This document shows positions 6,764 through 15,140 of a stretch of DNA of 37,133 nucleotides, piece by piece. Positions within the stretch are counted from its first letter, which is position 1; each line of letters starts with the position of its first letter. This stretch comes from Mucilaginibacter gilvus. GTDB taxonomy: Bacteria > Bacteroidota > Bacteroidia > Sphingobacteriales > Sphingobacteriaceae. The stretch spans positions 1 to 37,133 of the forward strand of contig NZ_SBIW01000005.1 of assembly GCF_004054195.1 (NCBI RefSeq), read 5' to 3'. Made by a program: the position numbers and the translations under genes. The notes beneath the pieces were generated by a model that saw only the letters and a list, made by a program, of their open reading frames with translations, did not search any database and was not told the DNA's origin.

Positions 6764-8215
6764 TTACAAGCTAGCCATAAGCAAATTTTGCTCATAGACC
6801 CTTTCAGCCACATTCAATAACTGTTTGACTGTACCCAATAACGCTCTAACATTGTTGCGCTCGGCTTCGTACCCGTCCTTATACCTGACATTTACATAAG
6901 CGTGTTTCAGTTCGTTAAACAGCATCAAATTCCCCTGTTCATCTGTCTTGAATACCATAACAAGATCAGCCGTAAACATTTCGGTAATCGTAAGCAACCT
7001 CGATAGGTTATGGTTGTTAATATCATAATTCAGTACTGCTCTCACTAAAGCGACCAAAACACACTCCGAACATTGATGCAGGCAAAAGAGCGCGGCATTA
7101 TCTGCACCTTGCTGCAAATGATATTTTGCCCCGTTGTAAAAGTCTAATCCCAACCGGTGCCAGTGTTCCCATTGCGATGATGTTGCTGTATGTTGGACGG
7201 CAGATAATGGCATAGCAGCAGGTAATAATAGTCCCCCTGATAAATAAACAGCGGGGCAGCCTAAAGCGGTGTTAAAAAACAGATTGCTCCGCTTTAACCC
7301 CGTAAACAAGGCGGATGCGTGGTGTACTAAGGCTACTACTTTTGCTGTTTCCCTGCAACTGTCTTCTATCATACCTGCAAGGCTTTGTGCTAACCGCTGT
7401 TCCTCATTAGCGGTAAGTACAAGTGCGTATATTTTATCATTAGGTGCAGTACCCAAATAGATCACTGCCTGAACAGAATTGACCTTATGAATGATAATGG
7501 AAATAAGCTTGCTGATCAGTACCCCCTGTTTATCCGGCATATTACTGTTTAGGTTATATAGTTTGACAGCATAAACCTCCCGTTCGGCTTGGGAGAGATT
7601 AGCGGATAACGAAAACGGCACCCTGCCTATAGGTGTATCAAACTTCAATGATGGCTTTGGCGATAACCGCTGAAAAATAAACCATGCAGCCCCGAATAGC
7701 TTTTCCAGGTTCTCGTTGACCGTCAGCAGGTCTAAAGGCTCTATAAATTCACGGGCGGGTTTACTTGACAGGCCATGCTCCAGCCAGTCGTAAAGCATCG
7801 CACGGTATTGCGGTAAGTTGTACTGACTAAAAAAATCATCCAATAGTAAATAAGGGTTAAGCTGTTGTTCTTTGCTCAGCGATACCGGGTAATAACTCCA
7901 TTCCCTTTGTTCATACGAAAGTTCATTTGCTGTTACCGATACATTCGGTTTGTCGGACATATCTTTGATCAGATGTGCCGCTTCAATAATACAAATCGTA
8001 AGTTTATGAAAGTACAACAACCCTGATGGACTACCTTTCTCATCCCGGTAAAAGTCCGGCTTCAATATGGTGAAACACCAGTTCTGCAAGGTTTCCAAAT
8101 GGCCCGGTAAACTATCGTGATCAAAAAAGGTCGTGATAAAGCTTAACGGGTTGTTAACCTGTTCGGGCCGCAGGTTAAGGGGATAAAAATCCCATTGGTT
8201 AAATTCTTCAGCCAT
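6764..8215 (-). CDS. HEPN-domain protein with probable degenerate nucleotidyltransferase domain
   Basis: The product has 483 residues and three parts. Residues 8-84 and 106-183 look like a tandem repeat, each beginning W-x-YPLxL or W-x-YYPVSL, followed by QxxNP, a DxFF-type helix, NLP or SLP, and a tryptophan (NWCF, DWLE). Residues about 236-345 (VQAVIYLGTAPNDKIYALVL) resemble the MNT nucleotidyltransferase fold, but the GS and DxD motifs are altered to GT and YALVL. Residues 349-475 are a HEPN domain (HRLGLDFYNGAKYHLQQ, LHQCSECVLVALVRAVL, ending RYKDGYEAERNNVRALL). The canonical HEPN RX4-6H ribonuclease motif is not seen. MNT-HEPN pairs form toxin-antitoxin modules, and here both seem fused. 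It diverges from an XRE gene and lies in a mobile island, so a defence or stress role is inferred. Confidence 0.75.
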   Translation of the reverse strand: MAEEFNQWDFYPLNLRPEQVNNPLSFITTFFDHDSLPGHLETLQNWCFTILKPDFYRDEKGSPSGLLYFHKLTICIIEAAHLIKDMSDKPNVSVTANELSYEQREWSYYPVSLSKEQQLNPYLLLDDFFSQYNLPQYRAMLYDWLEHGLSSKPAREFIEPLDLLTVNENLEKLFGAAWFIFQRLSPKPSLKFDTPIGRVPFSLSANLSQAEREVYAVKLYNLNSNMPDKQGVLISKLISIIIHKVNSVQAVIYLGTAPNDKIYALVLTANEEQRLAQSLAGMIEDSCRETAKVVALVHHASALFTGLKRSNLFFNTALGCPAVYLSGGLLLPAAMPLSAVQHTATSSQWEHWHRLGLDFYNGAKYHLQQGADNAALFCLHQCSECVLVALVRAVLNYDINNHNLSRLLTITEMFTADLVMVFKTDEQGNLMLFNELKHAYVNVRYKDGYEAERNNVRALLGTVKQLLNVAERVYEQNLLMASL

Positions 8216-8340
8216 ACTAAAACTATTATACCTGTCTGTATTGGCAGGTATATCAAAGTTCAGCTGAAGCTAATTTCTATCCTATTCCATGGGTAGCTAA
8301 CGTAGAAGCATCAAGGGATAAGTTATCCGTCTGTACCCTT

Positions 8341-8383
8341 GTTAATGGCATTAACCATCATCTTTGTTTTTTTATTATCTTTG
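8341..8383 (+). promoter_or_regulatory. Promoter and palindromic operator of XRE gene
   Basis: GTTAATG-G-CATTAAC (8341-8355) is a perfect 7+1+7 palindrome. TATCTTTG (8376-8383) matches the Bacteroidota -7 element TAnnTTTG, 20 bases before the ATG at 8404. The palindrome lies 20 bases upstream of the -7 element, over the expected -33 region. Binding there would block the polymerase, which fits autorepression by the XRE protein. Confidence 0.6.
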
Positions 8384-8403
8384 TTCAACAGGCTATAAGA
8401 ACA

Positions 8404-8826
8404 ATGAGCGCAACAGCAGAAAGACCCAATATCCATCAAGGACGTAATGTAAAACGCTTCCGTGAAATGCTCGGACTTAAACAGGAAGCCCTTGCGCTTG
8501 AACTTGGTTCGGAATGGAATCAGAAGCGTGTATCATTATTAGAAGCTAAAGAAACTATAGAACCTGAAATATTATCAGAGGTGGCTAAAGCTTTGAAAGT
8601 ACCTGAGGAAGCGATCAAGAATTTTGATGAGGAACAGGCTATTCATAATATTCAAAATAATTATGACAATTCTGTCATTCATGGTGGACCTACTGTAAAC
8701 TACAATTGCACTTTTAATCCCATTGATAAGCTGGTTGAATTATTCGAAGAAAATAAAAAGCTGTATGAGCGTTTACTTGCCAGCGAACGTGAAAAGATCG
8801 AATTGCTGAAAAAGGGCAATAGTTAG
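8404..8826 (+). CDS. XRE-family helix-turn-helix regulator
   Basis: The product has 140 residues. Residues 12-70 are a Cro/CI-type helix-turn-helix (GRNVKRFREMLGLKQEALAL, then WNQKRVSLLEAKETI and ILSEVAKALKVPEEAI). Residues 78-140 include a linker with NNYDNSVIHGGPTVNYN and a charged coiled-coil tail (LVELFEENKKLYERLLASER) suitable for dimerisation. It diverges from the HEPN gene and converges on the AbiEii-type gene, with only 12 bases between the ends. The upstream perfect palindrome overlapping the -33 region suggests autoregulation, and control of the HEPN gene or island functions is plausible. Confidence 0.9.
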   Translation: MSATAERPNIHQGRNVKRFREMLGLKQEALALELGSEWNQKRVSLLEAKETIEPEILSEVAKALKVPEEAIKNFDEEQAIHNIQNNYDNSVIHGGPTVNYNCTFNPIDKLVELFEENKKLYERLLASEREKIELLKKGNS

Positions 8827-8838
8827 TTTGCCTGCGAT

Positions 8839-9552
8839 TTATCTCGACCTGCCCCGGAATCTTTGCCTGTTGATTCCTAATGCCATAATGATACGGTTTC
8901 TGATGTAGTTAGCATCAATACCTCCATATCCTCCGGCAAGATGAGCATATAAGCCTTCCTCAAAATCATCCCTGTCAAGAATTGGCTCAAATTCACCGCG
9001 CAGATAGCTGGCCAAATGCTCGGGAGCAGTTTCCATTTGCTCTTCGAAATCATCCGCATTTTCAAAAACATATACCAGGTCTTCAAAATCTGTACTTGTC
9101 CTATAGTCCGTTCCCCTTCCTTTGAAAGCCTCCCATTTAGTTGCCACAAAATAGGGCAGCGAAAATATTTTAATATCGGTTTGGTTATCTAAACGATAAT
9201 TAATGGCAGTTTGGAAACCTTCGGGGTACCATTTATTACTGAAGCCCATGGCTTCCGGATGGGTTGGCATTACATCTACGGTTATTCCCTGAATCTTATA
9301 CCGGCAAATCACTCCTGACGTCATATCGTTTTTAAAGCCAATATCCAGCAGGCGTTTATCCAACTCGGTATATCCTTTATAACTGGCCAGTTCCACAAGT
9401 ATATCTACATCATCCGTTGGCCTTACTGCATTAACCGCAGCAGCATTAGTCGCATATAATGATACCGTAGCGCCACCGACAAACACGTATTCATGCTCAA
9501 GTTCTTTAAGGGCCTCATTAACTGCTTTTATCCTGATTAAATTTTCATGCAT
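8839..9552 (-). CDS. AbiEii-like nucleotidyltransferase (probable toxin)
   Basis: The product is a 237-residue protein of the AbiEii/AbiGii nucleotidyltransferase group. Visible motifs are FVGGATVSLY (residues 24-33), the metal-binding DDVDILVE with Asp48 and Asp50, the third carboxylate Asp93 in ITVDVMPTH, and VATKWEAFKGRG further on. In the type IV AbiE system the NTP-binding AbiEii protein is toxic and a winged-helix AbiEi partner counteracts it and represses the operon. Here the winged-helix gene lies directly upstream with an 8-base overlap, the usual antitoxin-first order. The catalytic residues look intact. The specific RNA or protein target is unknown. Confidence 0.82.
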   Translation of the reverse strand: MHENLIRIKAVNEALKELEHEYVFVGGATVSLYATNAAAVNAVRPTDDVDILVELASYKGYTELDKRLLDIGFKNDMTSGVICRYKIQGITVDVMPTHPEAMGFSNKWYPEGFQTAINYRLDNQTDIKIFSLPYFVATKWEAFKGRGTDYRTSTDFEDLVYVFENADDFEEQMETAPEHLASYLRGEFEPILDRDDFEEGLYAHLAGGYGGIDANYIRNRIIMALGINRQRFRGRSR

Positions 9553-10066
9553 AAACCGATTCGAAAGTTATTTTCAATAGTTCCAACGCCTTTTTTTGCT
9601 CCCTTGCCTTTCCTACCCGGATCGCATCGGTCAAGGCAAGCATATCATACAGCCGCTCATCATGCTTAACTGCCAGCACTTGGTTAGGGTATAAAGGAGT
9701 AATGGCCTGTCCTTTTACTTTTCCGCCAGCATCCGGCCACACATATTGTTCATCCGCCACAAAGAAATTTTTTAAAATAGGCGCACTGTGTGCGGTTGGT
9801 AACCCGCGAAGGATCGGCCCAGGTTCAGCAGGGAATACGAATTTCAAACCATGTTCGATAAAACCATATAACGCGGTCTTGAAAACGACCCGCTTATCGG
9901 GGCTGATTAATTTAGCGATCATCGAACGGTTCAGAGATTCGCTGATCTCCGAATTGCTGATATGCAAGCTTGCAGCAAGGTCTTTGCTTAACCAGTTTTT
10001 ATCTGAACAAATGATCTTTAACAATACGACTACATCATGTGGCCGCATCCCGTTATGTGCTTTCAT
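9545..10066 (-). CDS. Winged-helix partner of AbiEii-like protein (probable antitoxin)
   Basis: The product has 173 residues from the ATG at 10066; a TTG two codons earlier is possible. The N-terminal part is a winged helix-turn-helix (residues about 5-65: MRPHDVVVLLKIICSDKNWL, SKDLAASLHISNSEISESLN, KRVVFKTALYGFIEHGL). The rest (FVFPAEPGPILRGLPTAHSA, then YVWPDAGGKVKGQAITPLYP) is typical of DNA-binding partners encoded with nucleotidyltransferases. The C-terminal helix RVGKAREQKKALELL runs into the overlap with the toxin gene. It probably binds the AATTCGC inverted repeat 25 bases upstream and autoregulates. Antitoxin activity is inferred from gene order and domain pairing. Confidence 0.8.
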   Translation of the reverse strand: MKAHNGMRPHDVVVLLKIICSDKNWLSKDLAASLHISNSEISESLNRSMIAKLISPDKRVVFKTALYGFIEHGLKFVFPAEPGPILRGLPTAHSAPILKNFFVADEQYVWPDAGGKVKGQAITPLYPNQVLAVKHDERLYDMLALTDAIRVGKAREQKKALELLKITFESVYA

Positions 10067-10090
10067 ATACAAATTTAACCCTTATTTCTC

Positions 10091-10109
10091 AATTCGCAAA
10101 ACGCGAATT
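10091..10109 (-). promoter_or_regulatory. Inverted-repeat operator of the AbiE-like module
   Basis: AATTCGC-AAAAC-GCGAATT is a perfect 7-bp inverted repeat with a 5-base spacer. It begins 25 bases upstream of the winged-helix gene's ATG. A TAAATTTG (-7-like) lies between it and the start codon. Autorepression through inverted repeats is known for AbiEi, so this is the expected operator. Confidence 0.65.
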
Positions 10110-10221
10110 TACTTTAGTGGGCTACCTTCTGTTTGTACGTGCTTGCTTTTGCCTTCTTCGGTTTCTACCTAAAACAGCCTCGTCATCAATATCGTCACTT
10201 ATTTGAATGCCGCCTGTAGTA

Positions 10222-10392
10222 TGGATATTCCGGCGCCATTGATCACCCTGTTCTTAAATTACGATCAGTTGATTCCGGAACACTTTGACCAGATTAATCT
10301 TTTGACAGTCAATTTGGATTTCTGTTACTATTTACACAACCTGATGGTTTGCGTCCTACGGAATAGCCTGGTCAGGGCTCCCGGAATATCCA
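10222..10392 (+). mobile_element. MITE copy 1, IS21-related, 171 bp
   Basis: The element is bounded by perfect 12-bp terminal inverted repeats TGGATATTCCGG / CCGGAATATCCA. The left end holds three tandem motifs of the type TATTCCGG...TTGATCACC, TGTTC...GATCAG and TGATTCCGG...TTTGACCAG; the right end holds two inverted ones (CTACGGAATAGCCTGGTCAG). It has no coding capacity. It is identical over its whole length to copy 4 in inverted orientation. I see no target duplication. Short open frames crossing it are not genes. Flanks 10110-10221 and 10393-10480 hold nothing recognisable, so any gene it damaged here cannot be named. Confidence 0.85.
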
Positions 10393-10480
10393 CTTTAAGC
10401 GTTATGTCCAATGATAAATTTTCCGATTCAACATAAACTACACATTATTATAAATTACCCGACTGATTTACCTTTTCCAT

Positions 10481-10517
10481 AAATAAAACACCTGAATCCG
10501 TATAATGGATTCAGGTG
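10481..10517 (-). terminator. Terminator of the GH2 gene
   Basis: CACCTGAATCC (10489-10499) and GGATTCAGGTG (10507-10517) form a perfect 11-bp stem with a 7-base loop. On the minus strand it is followed by TTTTATTT. It lies 57 bases after the GH2 stop codon. Confidence 0.88.
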
Positions 10518-10573
10518 AACTCTGTGAATTGCCTGCTTTCTAAAGTCTTTTTAATAAGTGCATTTAACTCGAA

Positions 10574-12823
10574 CTATTTATTCAATTTTTTATCACTTAT
10601 GACAGTTAAACCGGCATCAATAAACTGTCCACCGGTTTTGTTTGCGCAATGGATCGCTATTACATTTTGCCGGTTTTTTATTATGCTATCTTTAATAACC
10701 TTCGACAATGCTAAGTTTTCATAATCCGATGTCCATCCTGGTAAAGACGCTGCCAGCATACCATTGATGTACACTTCACAATCTTCGTCATGGTGCACAC
10801 GCAACATAAGCTGATTTAGGTCAGCACCTGAAATTTTTTCTAAATTAAAGATTTGGCGCATCCAGATATCATGTGTGTTCCATACCGTCCCAATACGTGC
10901 GCCAGGTGTTTCTCTCGTTCCGAAGCCACCAATTGCAGTTTGCCATGATGATGTGTTGAAGTCTTTGTCCATCCATTTTTCACCCGGAGCATTGGTGGCA
11001 TACTGCCATTTAACCGGTGCATTTTCGGCGGTTGGTAACACATTGTTAACCTGCTCGTATATATCTTGGCTTATAGCTTTCTGATTGGACCGGCGTATTT
11101 TCTCGGGATCAACCTTTAGCACACGATCATAGGTCATAATGCCGTTCAACTCTATTTCAACATCGGTAATTTCGGTGTATACGGCGGCGCTTAAACCTTT
11201 ATTGGTTTTAAATTTGGCCAACATAGTTGAAAAATTGTCATACAGTTTCAAATAGTCCTTTTCGTTATTTAAGGTCACATACTGCATCAGGTCGTTGCTG
11301 TTCCAGATATGCTGATCCAACTGATAGCCTATGCCACCGAACTCGCCACAGGCGGTAGCCTGGGTCGTGCTTTCGGGGCAGGCCGGCGGAGGATAGGCGT
11401 GAACATCGCTGATATCGCCCGCGCCTTCATTTTTCCAGCCGCTTGCCTCGTTTACTATCCGTGACGGATCAAGCCCCTTTATGAGGGCAACATATTTTTT
11501 GGTATCGTGCTGTGCCTGACCTTCATTAAATAGAACCCAGGTAACGATACTTGGTGTGTTGTAATGCGTTTCTATCATGCGTATCAACTCGTTGGTAAAG
11601 GCTTCCTTATCGGGTGGCGGCGTACCATAGGTGTAGGAGTTTGGTGAAGGCATATCCTGCCAAACCATAAGGCCCATCTTATCGCACCAGTAATACCATC
11701 GTTGCGGCTCAACCTTTATATGTTTACGTACCATGTTAAAGCCCAGCTTTTTTATCATTTCAAGATCAGACCGCAGGGCGGCATCGGTTGGGGCCGTGTA
11801 AAGACCGTCCGGCCAAAAACCCTGATCTAAAGGCCCGAGTTGAAATAAAAACTTATTGTTCAGATAAAGCCGGTGGTACTGGCCATCAAACCCTACCGAG
11901 GTTTTACGCATGCCAAAATAAGTCTTTACTTGGTCAACCACTTTCTTGTCACCATCCTGAAGAGTTATAGTCATATCGTAAAGAAAAGGATGATCGGGGG
12001 ACCATAGCTTGGGTTTGCTGATCCTAATATCCGTAGGTGTCATAGCATCGCCCTTAATAGTTGCCACCACTTTGTCGCCGTCTTTAACCTGCGCAGTATA
12101 AGTGAGGTGGCTGACATTTGATACATTTAAAGACAGGTTTAGTAAGGACTTGTCAATATCTGGCGTCATTTTAAAGTCTATGATATGGCTTTGTTCCACC
12201 GGTTCCAGCCAAACTGTTTGCCAGATCCCCGTAACAGAAGTATACATAATGCCTTGCGGGTTTAGTGTTTGTTTGCCCCGCGGGAACCCTTCCGCGTCTG
12301 TAGGATCCCATACTTTAACCGTAACGGTTTGCTCACCGGAAGATATTAGGTCAGTGATATCAAATGTAAAAGGATCATAGCCACCCTGGTGTTTGCCTGC
12401 GCTCTTATTATTGATAAACACTTCGCACTCATAATCGACAGCACCGAAGTGCAACAGAACACGTTTATTATGCCAATCGGCAGGAATGGTGAACTTACGG
12501 CGGTACCAAATACGATCATGATGCTCCATAACCCCTGAAAGTGCTGATTCTACCGCGAAAGGGACAAGGATGGTTTTATTAAAATCGCGTTTCGGGTATG
12601 GTTCGTTTTGCCAGGTACCCGGTTTATATTGCCATAGGCCGTTTAGGTTTATCCACTGGCTGCGCACCATTTGCGGTCGTGGGTATTCGGGCAAAACGTT
12701 GGCCGTATCTACGTCTGCGGCGTATTTAGTCATTAAAGGCGCCTTTTTGCGTTCCCAGTGCTGGGCGTTTGCAGGTTGAATAAAAGAAGCAAGTAATAGT
12801 AGGGCAATTAAGTTTTTAAGCAT
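10574..12823 (-). CDS. Secreted glycoside hydrolase family 2 protein
   Basis: The product is a 749-residue exported GH2 enzyme. Residues 1-20 form a signal peptide (LIALLLLASFIQPANA, cleaved before QHW). Residues about 45-210 are the sugar-binding jelly roll, about 215-305 the immunoglobulin-like domain, and about 310-560 the TIM barrel. The acid/base Glu434 is in FNEGQ and the nucleophile Glu494 in ACGEFGG. Residues about 610-745 form an extra C-terminal beta-sandwich resembling a second sugar-binding module (WMDKDFNTSSWQTAIGGFG; DDEDCEVYINGM-like). GH2 includes beta-galactosidases, beta-glucuronidases and arabinofuranosidases, so the exact substrate is undetermined. The neighbours, arabinan- and arabinoside-cleaving enzymes, suggest a pectin side-chain role. 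Confidence 0.92.
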   Translation of the reverse strand: MLKNLIALLLLASFIQPANAQHWERKKAPLMTKYAADVDTANVLPEYPRPQMVRSQWINLNGLWQYKPGTWQNEPYPKRDFNKTILVPFAVESALSGVMEHHDRIWYRRKFTIPADWHNKRVLLHFGAVDYECEVFINNKSAGKHQGGYDPFTFDITDLISSGEQTVTVKVWDPTDAEGFPRGKQTLNPQGIMYTSVTGIWQTVWLEPVEQSHIIDFKMTPDIDKSLLNLSLNVSNVSHLTYTAQVKDGDKVVATIKGDAMTPTDIRISKPKLWSPDHPFLYDMTITLQDGDKKVVDQVKTYFGMRKTSVGFDGQYHRLYLNNKFLFQLGPLDQGFWPDGLYTAPTDAALRSDLEMIKKLGFNMVRKHIKVEPQRWYYWCDKMGLMVWQDMPSPNSYTYGTPPPDKEAFTNELIRMIETHYNTPSIVTWVLFNEGQAQHDTKKYVALIKGLDPSRIVNEASGWKNEGAGDISDVHAYPPPACPESTTQATACGEFGGIGYQLDQHIWNSNDLMQYVTLNNEKDYLKLYDNFSTMLAKFKTNKGLSAAVYTEITDVEIELNGIMTYDRVLKVDPEKIRRSNQKAISQDIYEQVNNVLPTAENAPVKWQYATNAPGEKWMDKDFNTSSWQTAIGGFGTRETPGARIGTVWNTHDIWMRQIFNLEKISGADLNQLMLRVHHDEDCEVYINGMLAASLPGWTSDYENLALSKVIKDSIIKNRQNVIAIHCANKTGGQFIDAGLTVISDKKLNK

Positions 12824-13001
12824 AATGGTAACTTGTATGGTACGTAGATAATATTATATTATAACCAAATCATATGAATTCATTTTCAACGAATTCCAAC
12901 AACACGCTTAGCATTGATCAGTTCCCTTCAACGTTTTTCTATAGGGTCGAACGAATCTGAATGTCGCGGTACTTTTAAATGCTTTTGTTCAGGCGACTTT
13001 T

Positions 13002-14915
13002 TTATCTTCTCGGCGTGCTGATCTGTGTAAAAAGGAAAGAGCGGATCAATGAGCGGTCCGCTATTTTCCCTGAGTTATACCAATAAACATGATTCTTTGA
13101 AAATAAATCCATAGTTTCTTTAACAGACGAGTCGTCAGCAGCATTCCATGCAGAACAGATAACCGGGCGGCCATAACGATTAATCACGTTTAGCAACCAG
13201 CCGGTTTCGGGCATTTTTTTATCCGTACCGAACGATAATATATCTGACAGGCTCCAGATATAGTTACATAGTTCCGCATCACTGCTGCCTTCATATTCAA
13301 GTCGATCCCATCCGCCCCTACGGCCGTGAACCAATGAAGCCTTATAATCAAAATCCTTATTAAAATCATTTGTTTTTATTACCGGGGTGGCAGTTAATGG
13401 CTGATCAACAAATTCAAAACGAGCCACCCTAAATATTACCGCTAATATTGATTTTAGTTTGTCCTTTGGCACACTTTGTTTACCGGGTGCTGTGTATAAC
13501 TCCCAGGCTATTACTCTAGTATCAAACCCATATTTTTTTACTATAAGACTTACATAATCTGAAAGATCGACCTCGTTATTACCTGCATCTTCGTCATTAA
13601 GCAATGCGGGGATTACTCGCATATTGTGCTTTTCGGCAAGTGCCAGCAGTGTGTCCGTTTTGTTATAAAGTGCAGAAGAGTTCTTTTTCCATTCGCTATA
13701 ATTTAGTTTTATACGTAACCCGTTATAGCCCATTGTTTCGGCCTCTGCTATTTTTTTTGCCCAGATTGATACTGCTTGCTCGCCCATATCCTCTGGTACA
13801 TAATATAAGCCTTTAATTGGTCCGTCTAACACCCATTTCCAGGAGCGCCAGGTGCTCCAACGTTCGGTAACCTCTGCACCTGGATCCGTAATCTCACCTG
13901 GCGAAGCAAAATGAAATTTACATACCCAGTCTAGCTCTGCCCAGTCATAAGGCGAACCATCCGGATGTAGCAAATCATGGAACCAAGGCTCATAAGGCTC
14001 AAAAGAACTAAGTCCCCAAGCAACGTCCCAGTTTGAATCGGCGGTGTAAAGGCCCCTGGAATAGAAATGAACATGATACTTAGAAAAAACCGGCAACGTA
14101 CGGCCAAACGTTCCGCCGCGGGTCCGTGCTATCGCTTCGGTACATACTATAGGGCGGTTGCTGAGCTTTTTCAACCTCATTATCATGTCTTCAATTGCTT
14201 TCATGCGCTCTATGCTCACGTCTTATAAATGGAAATTATGCACATCGTTCATAAGCGCGAGTTCGTCATGCCATGCTTGTGCCTTAGCATCATGAAAATC
14301 TGGCTCGTATAACCATATTGACGACAACGTAATAGGCTGTATAGGGGCTTCCTCTCTCGCCCAGATAAATGCATCTTTTAACCAAGTATAATCATTTCGG
14401 TTCTTTTCTTTCACGGCCAGTTCGGGCTCGTTCCATATATCCCAAAGAATAATGCGCGAATCATTTTTAAATTCTTGAATGATAGCCCGTACATAAGCCT
14501 CTGCATCCGCTTTTGCCCTTATTAGGTCTGGCTGTTTTAGCCAATACTTAATCTCAAGCACCGGCGAAACCGTTAACCCCTTAGCCGCCGCCTCGTCTAA
14601 AATTTGATGCAATATCTTAATATGCGTTTCAGGTCGGCCCGGTAACCAAGTACGTACACTGTTAAATCCAAGGTCGGCAGCCTTTCGGAATATAACATGA
14701 CGCCCCACACCCGGGTATGGGGCATTTGGGGCATTAAAGCCTTTAATAACATCGTGTTTCTTTTCCCAATCCCAAGCTTGTTTTTCCGTCCACTGTCCCC
14801 GACCCTTAGGCTTTTTTCCTGATTGTGCATAAGTAGAAGTTTGGAGAACAAATACAATGAAGATGACGCAAATCAAACTTTTGCTATAATTTACCGCGTA
14901 AAATCTTTGTTTCAT
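13002..14915 (-). pseudogene. GH5-like glycosidase split by an in-frame stop
   Basis: Two minus-strand segments in the same frame are separated by one TAA (14223-14225), giving 230 and about 405 residues. The first has a signal peptide (ICVIFIVFVLQTSTYAQ) and the first half of a clan-A TIM barrel, with acid/base Glu163 in WDIWNEPE. The second resumes without loss at DVSIERMKAIEDMI and carries the nucleophile motif CTEAIARTRGG. HNFHL-stop-DVSIERMKAIE reads naturally with Tyr at the stop, so TAT/TAC to TAA is likely. A GTG at 14219 could restart translation, but neither half holds both catalytic residues. The C-terminal 200 residues resemble a second, catalytically degenerate barrel (WELYTAPG; VICSAWNA). 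Nonsense mutation, sequencing error or readthrough remain possible. Confidence 0.82.
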
Positions 14916-14983
14916 ATTTGGTTACGTTAGTTCAGGGCAGTATTAAATGGTCTGTTTACGATTTTGTTGTCGTTAAAATTATA

Positions 14984-15004
14984 TACTAAATCAATTTAGC
15001 AAAA
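14984..15004 (-). promoter_or_regulatory. Shared glycosidase box, copy 1
   Basis: On the minus strand this reads TTTTGCTAAATTGATTTAGT, with CTAAAT-CA-ATTTAG as an inverted repeat. It lies about 70 bases upstream of the GH5-like gene. The same sequence recurs upstream of the GH43 and GH127 genes. It looks like the operator of one common regulator, LacI-like in symmetry. Confidence 0.65.
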
Positions 15005-15140
15005 AGTTCGCATCAGTATTACAATGTTATCGGTAATGATAGGTCATTACGGTGGACATACGTTTTATTTATCGCTTACAAATACGCTCATTAAGATACT
15101 TTTTTACCCTCATGCTATAGGGATAATTTGTAATAAACGG

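Noticed and set aside
10203..10436. Short plus-strand protein reading through MITE copy 1
   Set aside because: Almost all of it lies inside the MITE, and similar frames appear in other copies only because the sequence is repeated. There is no recognisable domain.
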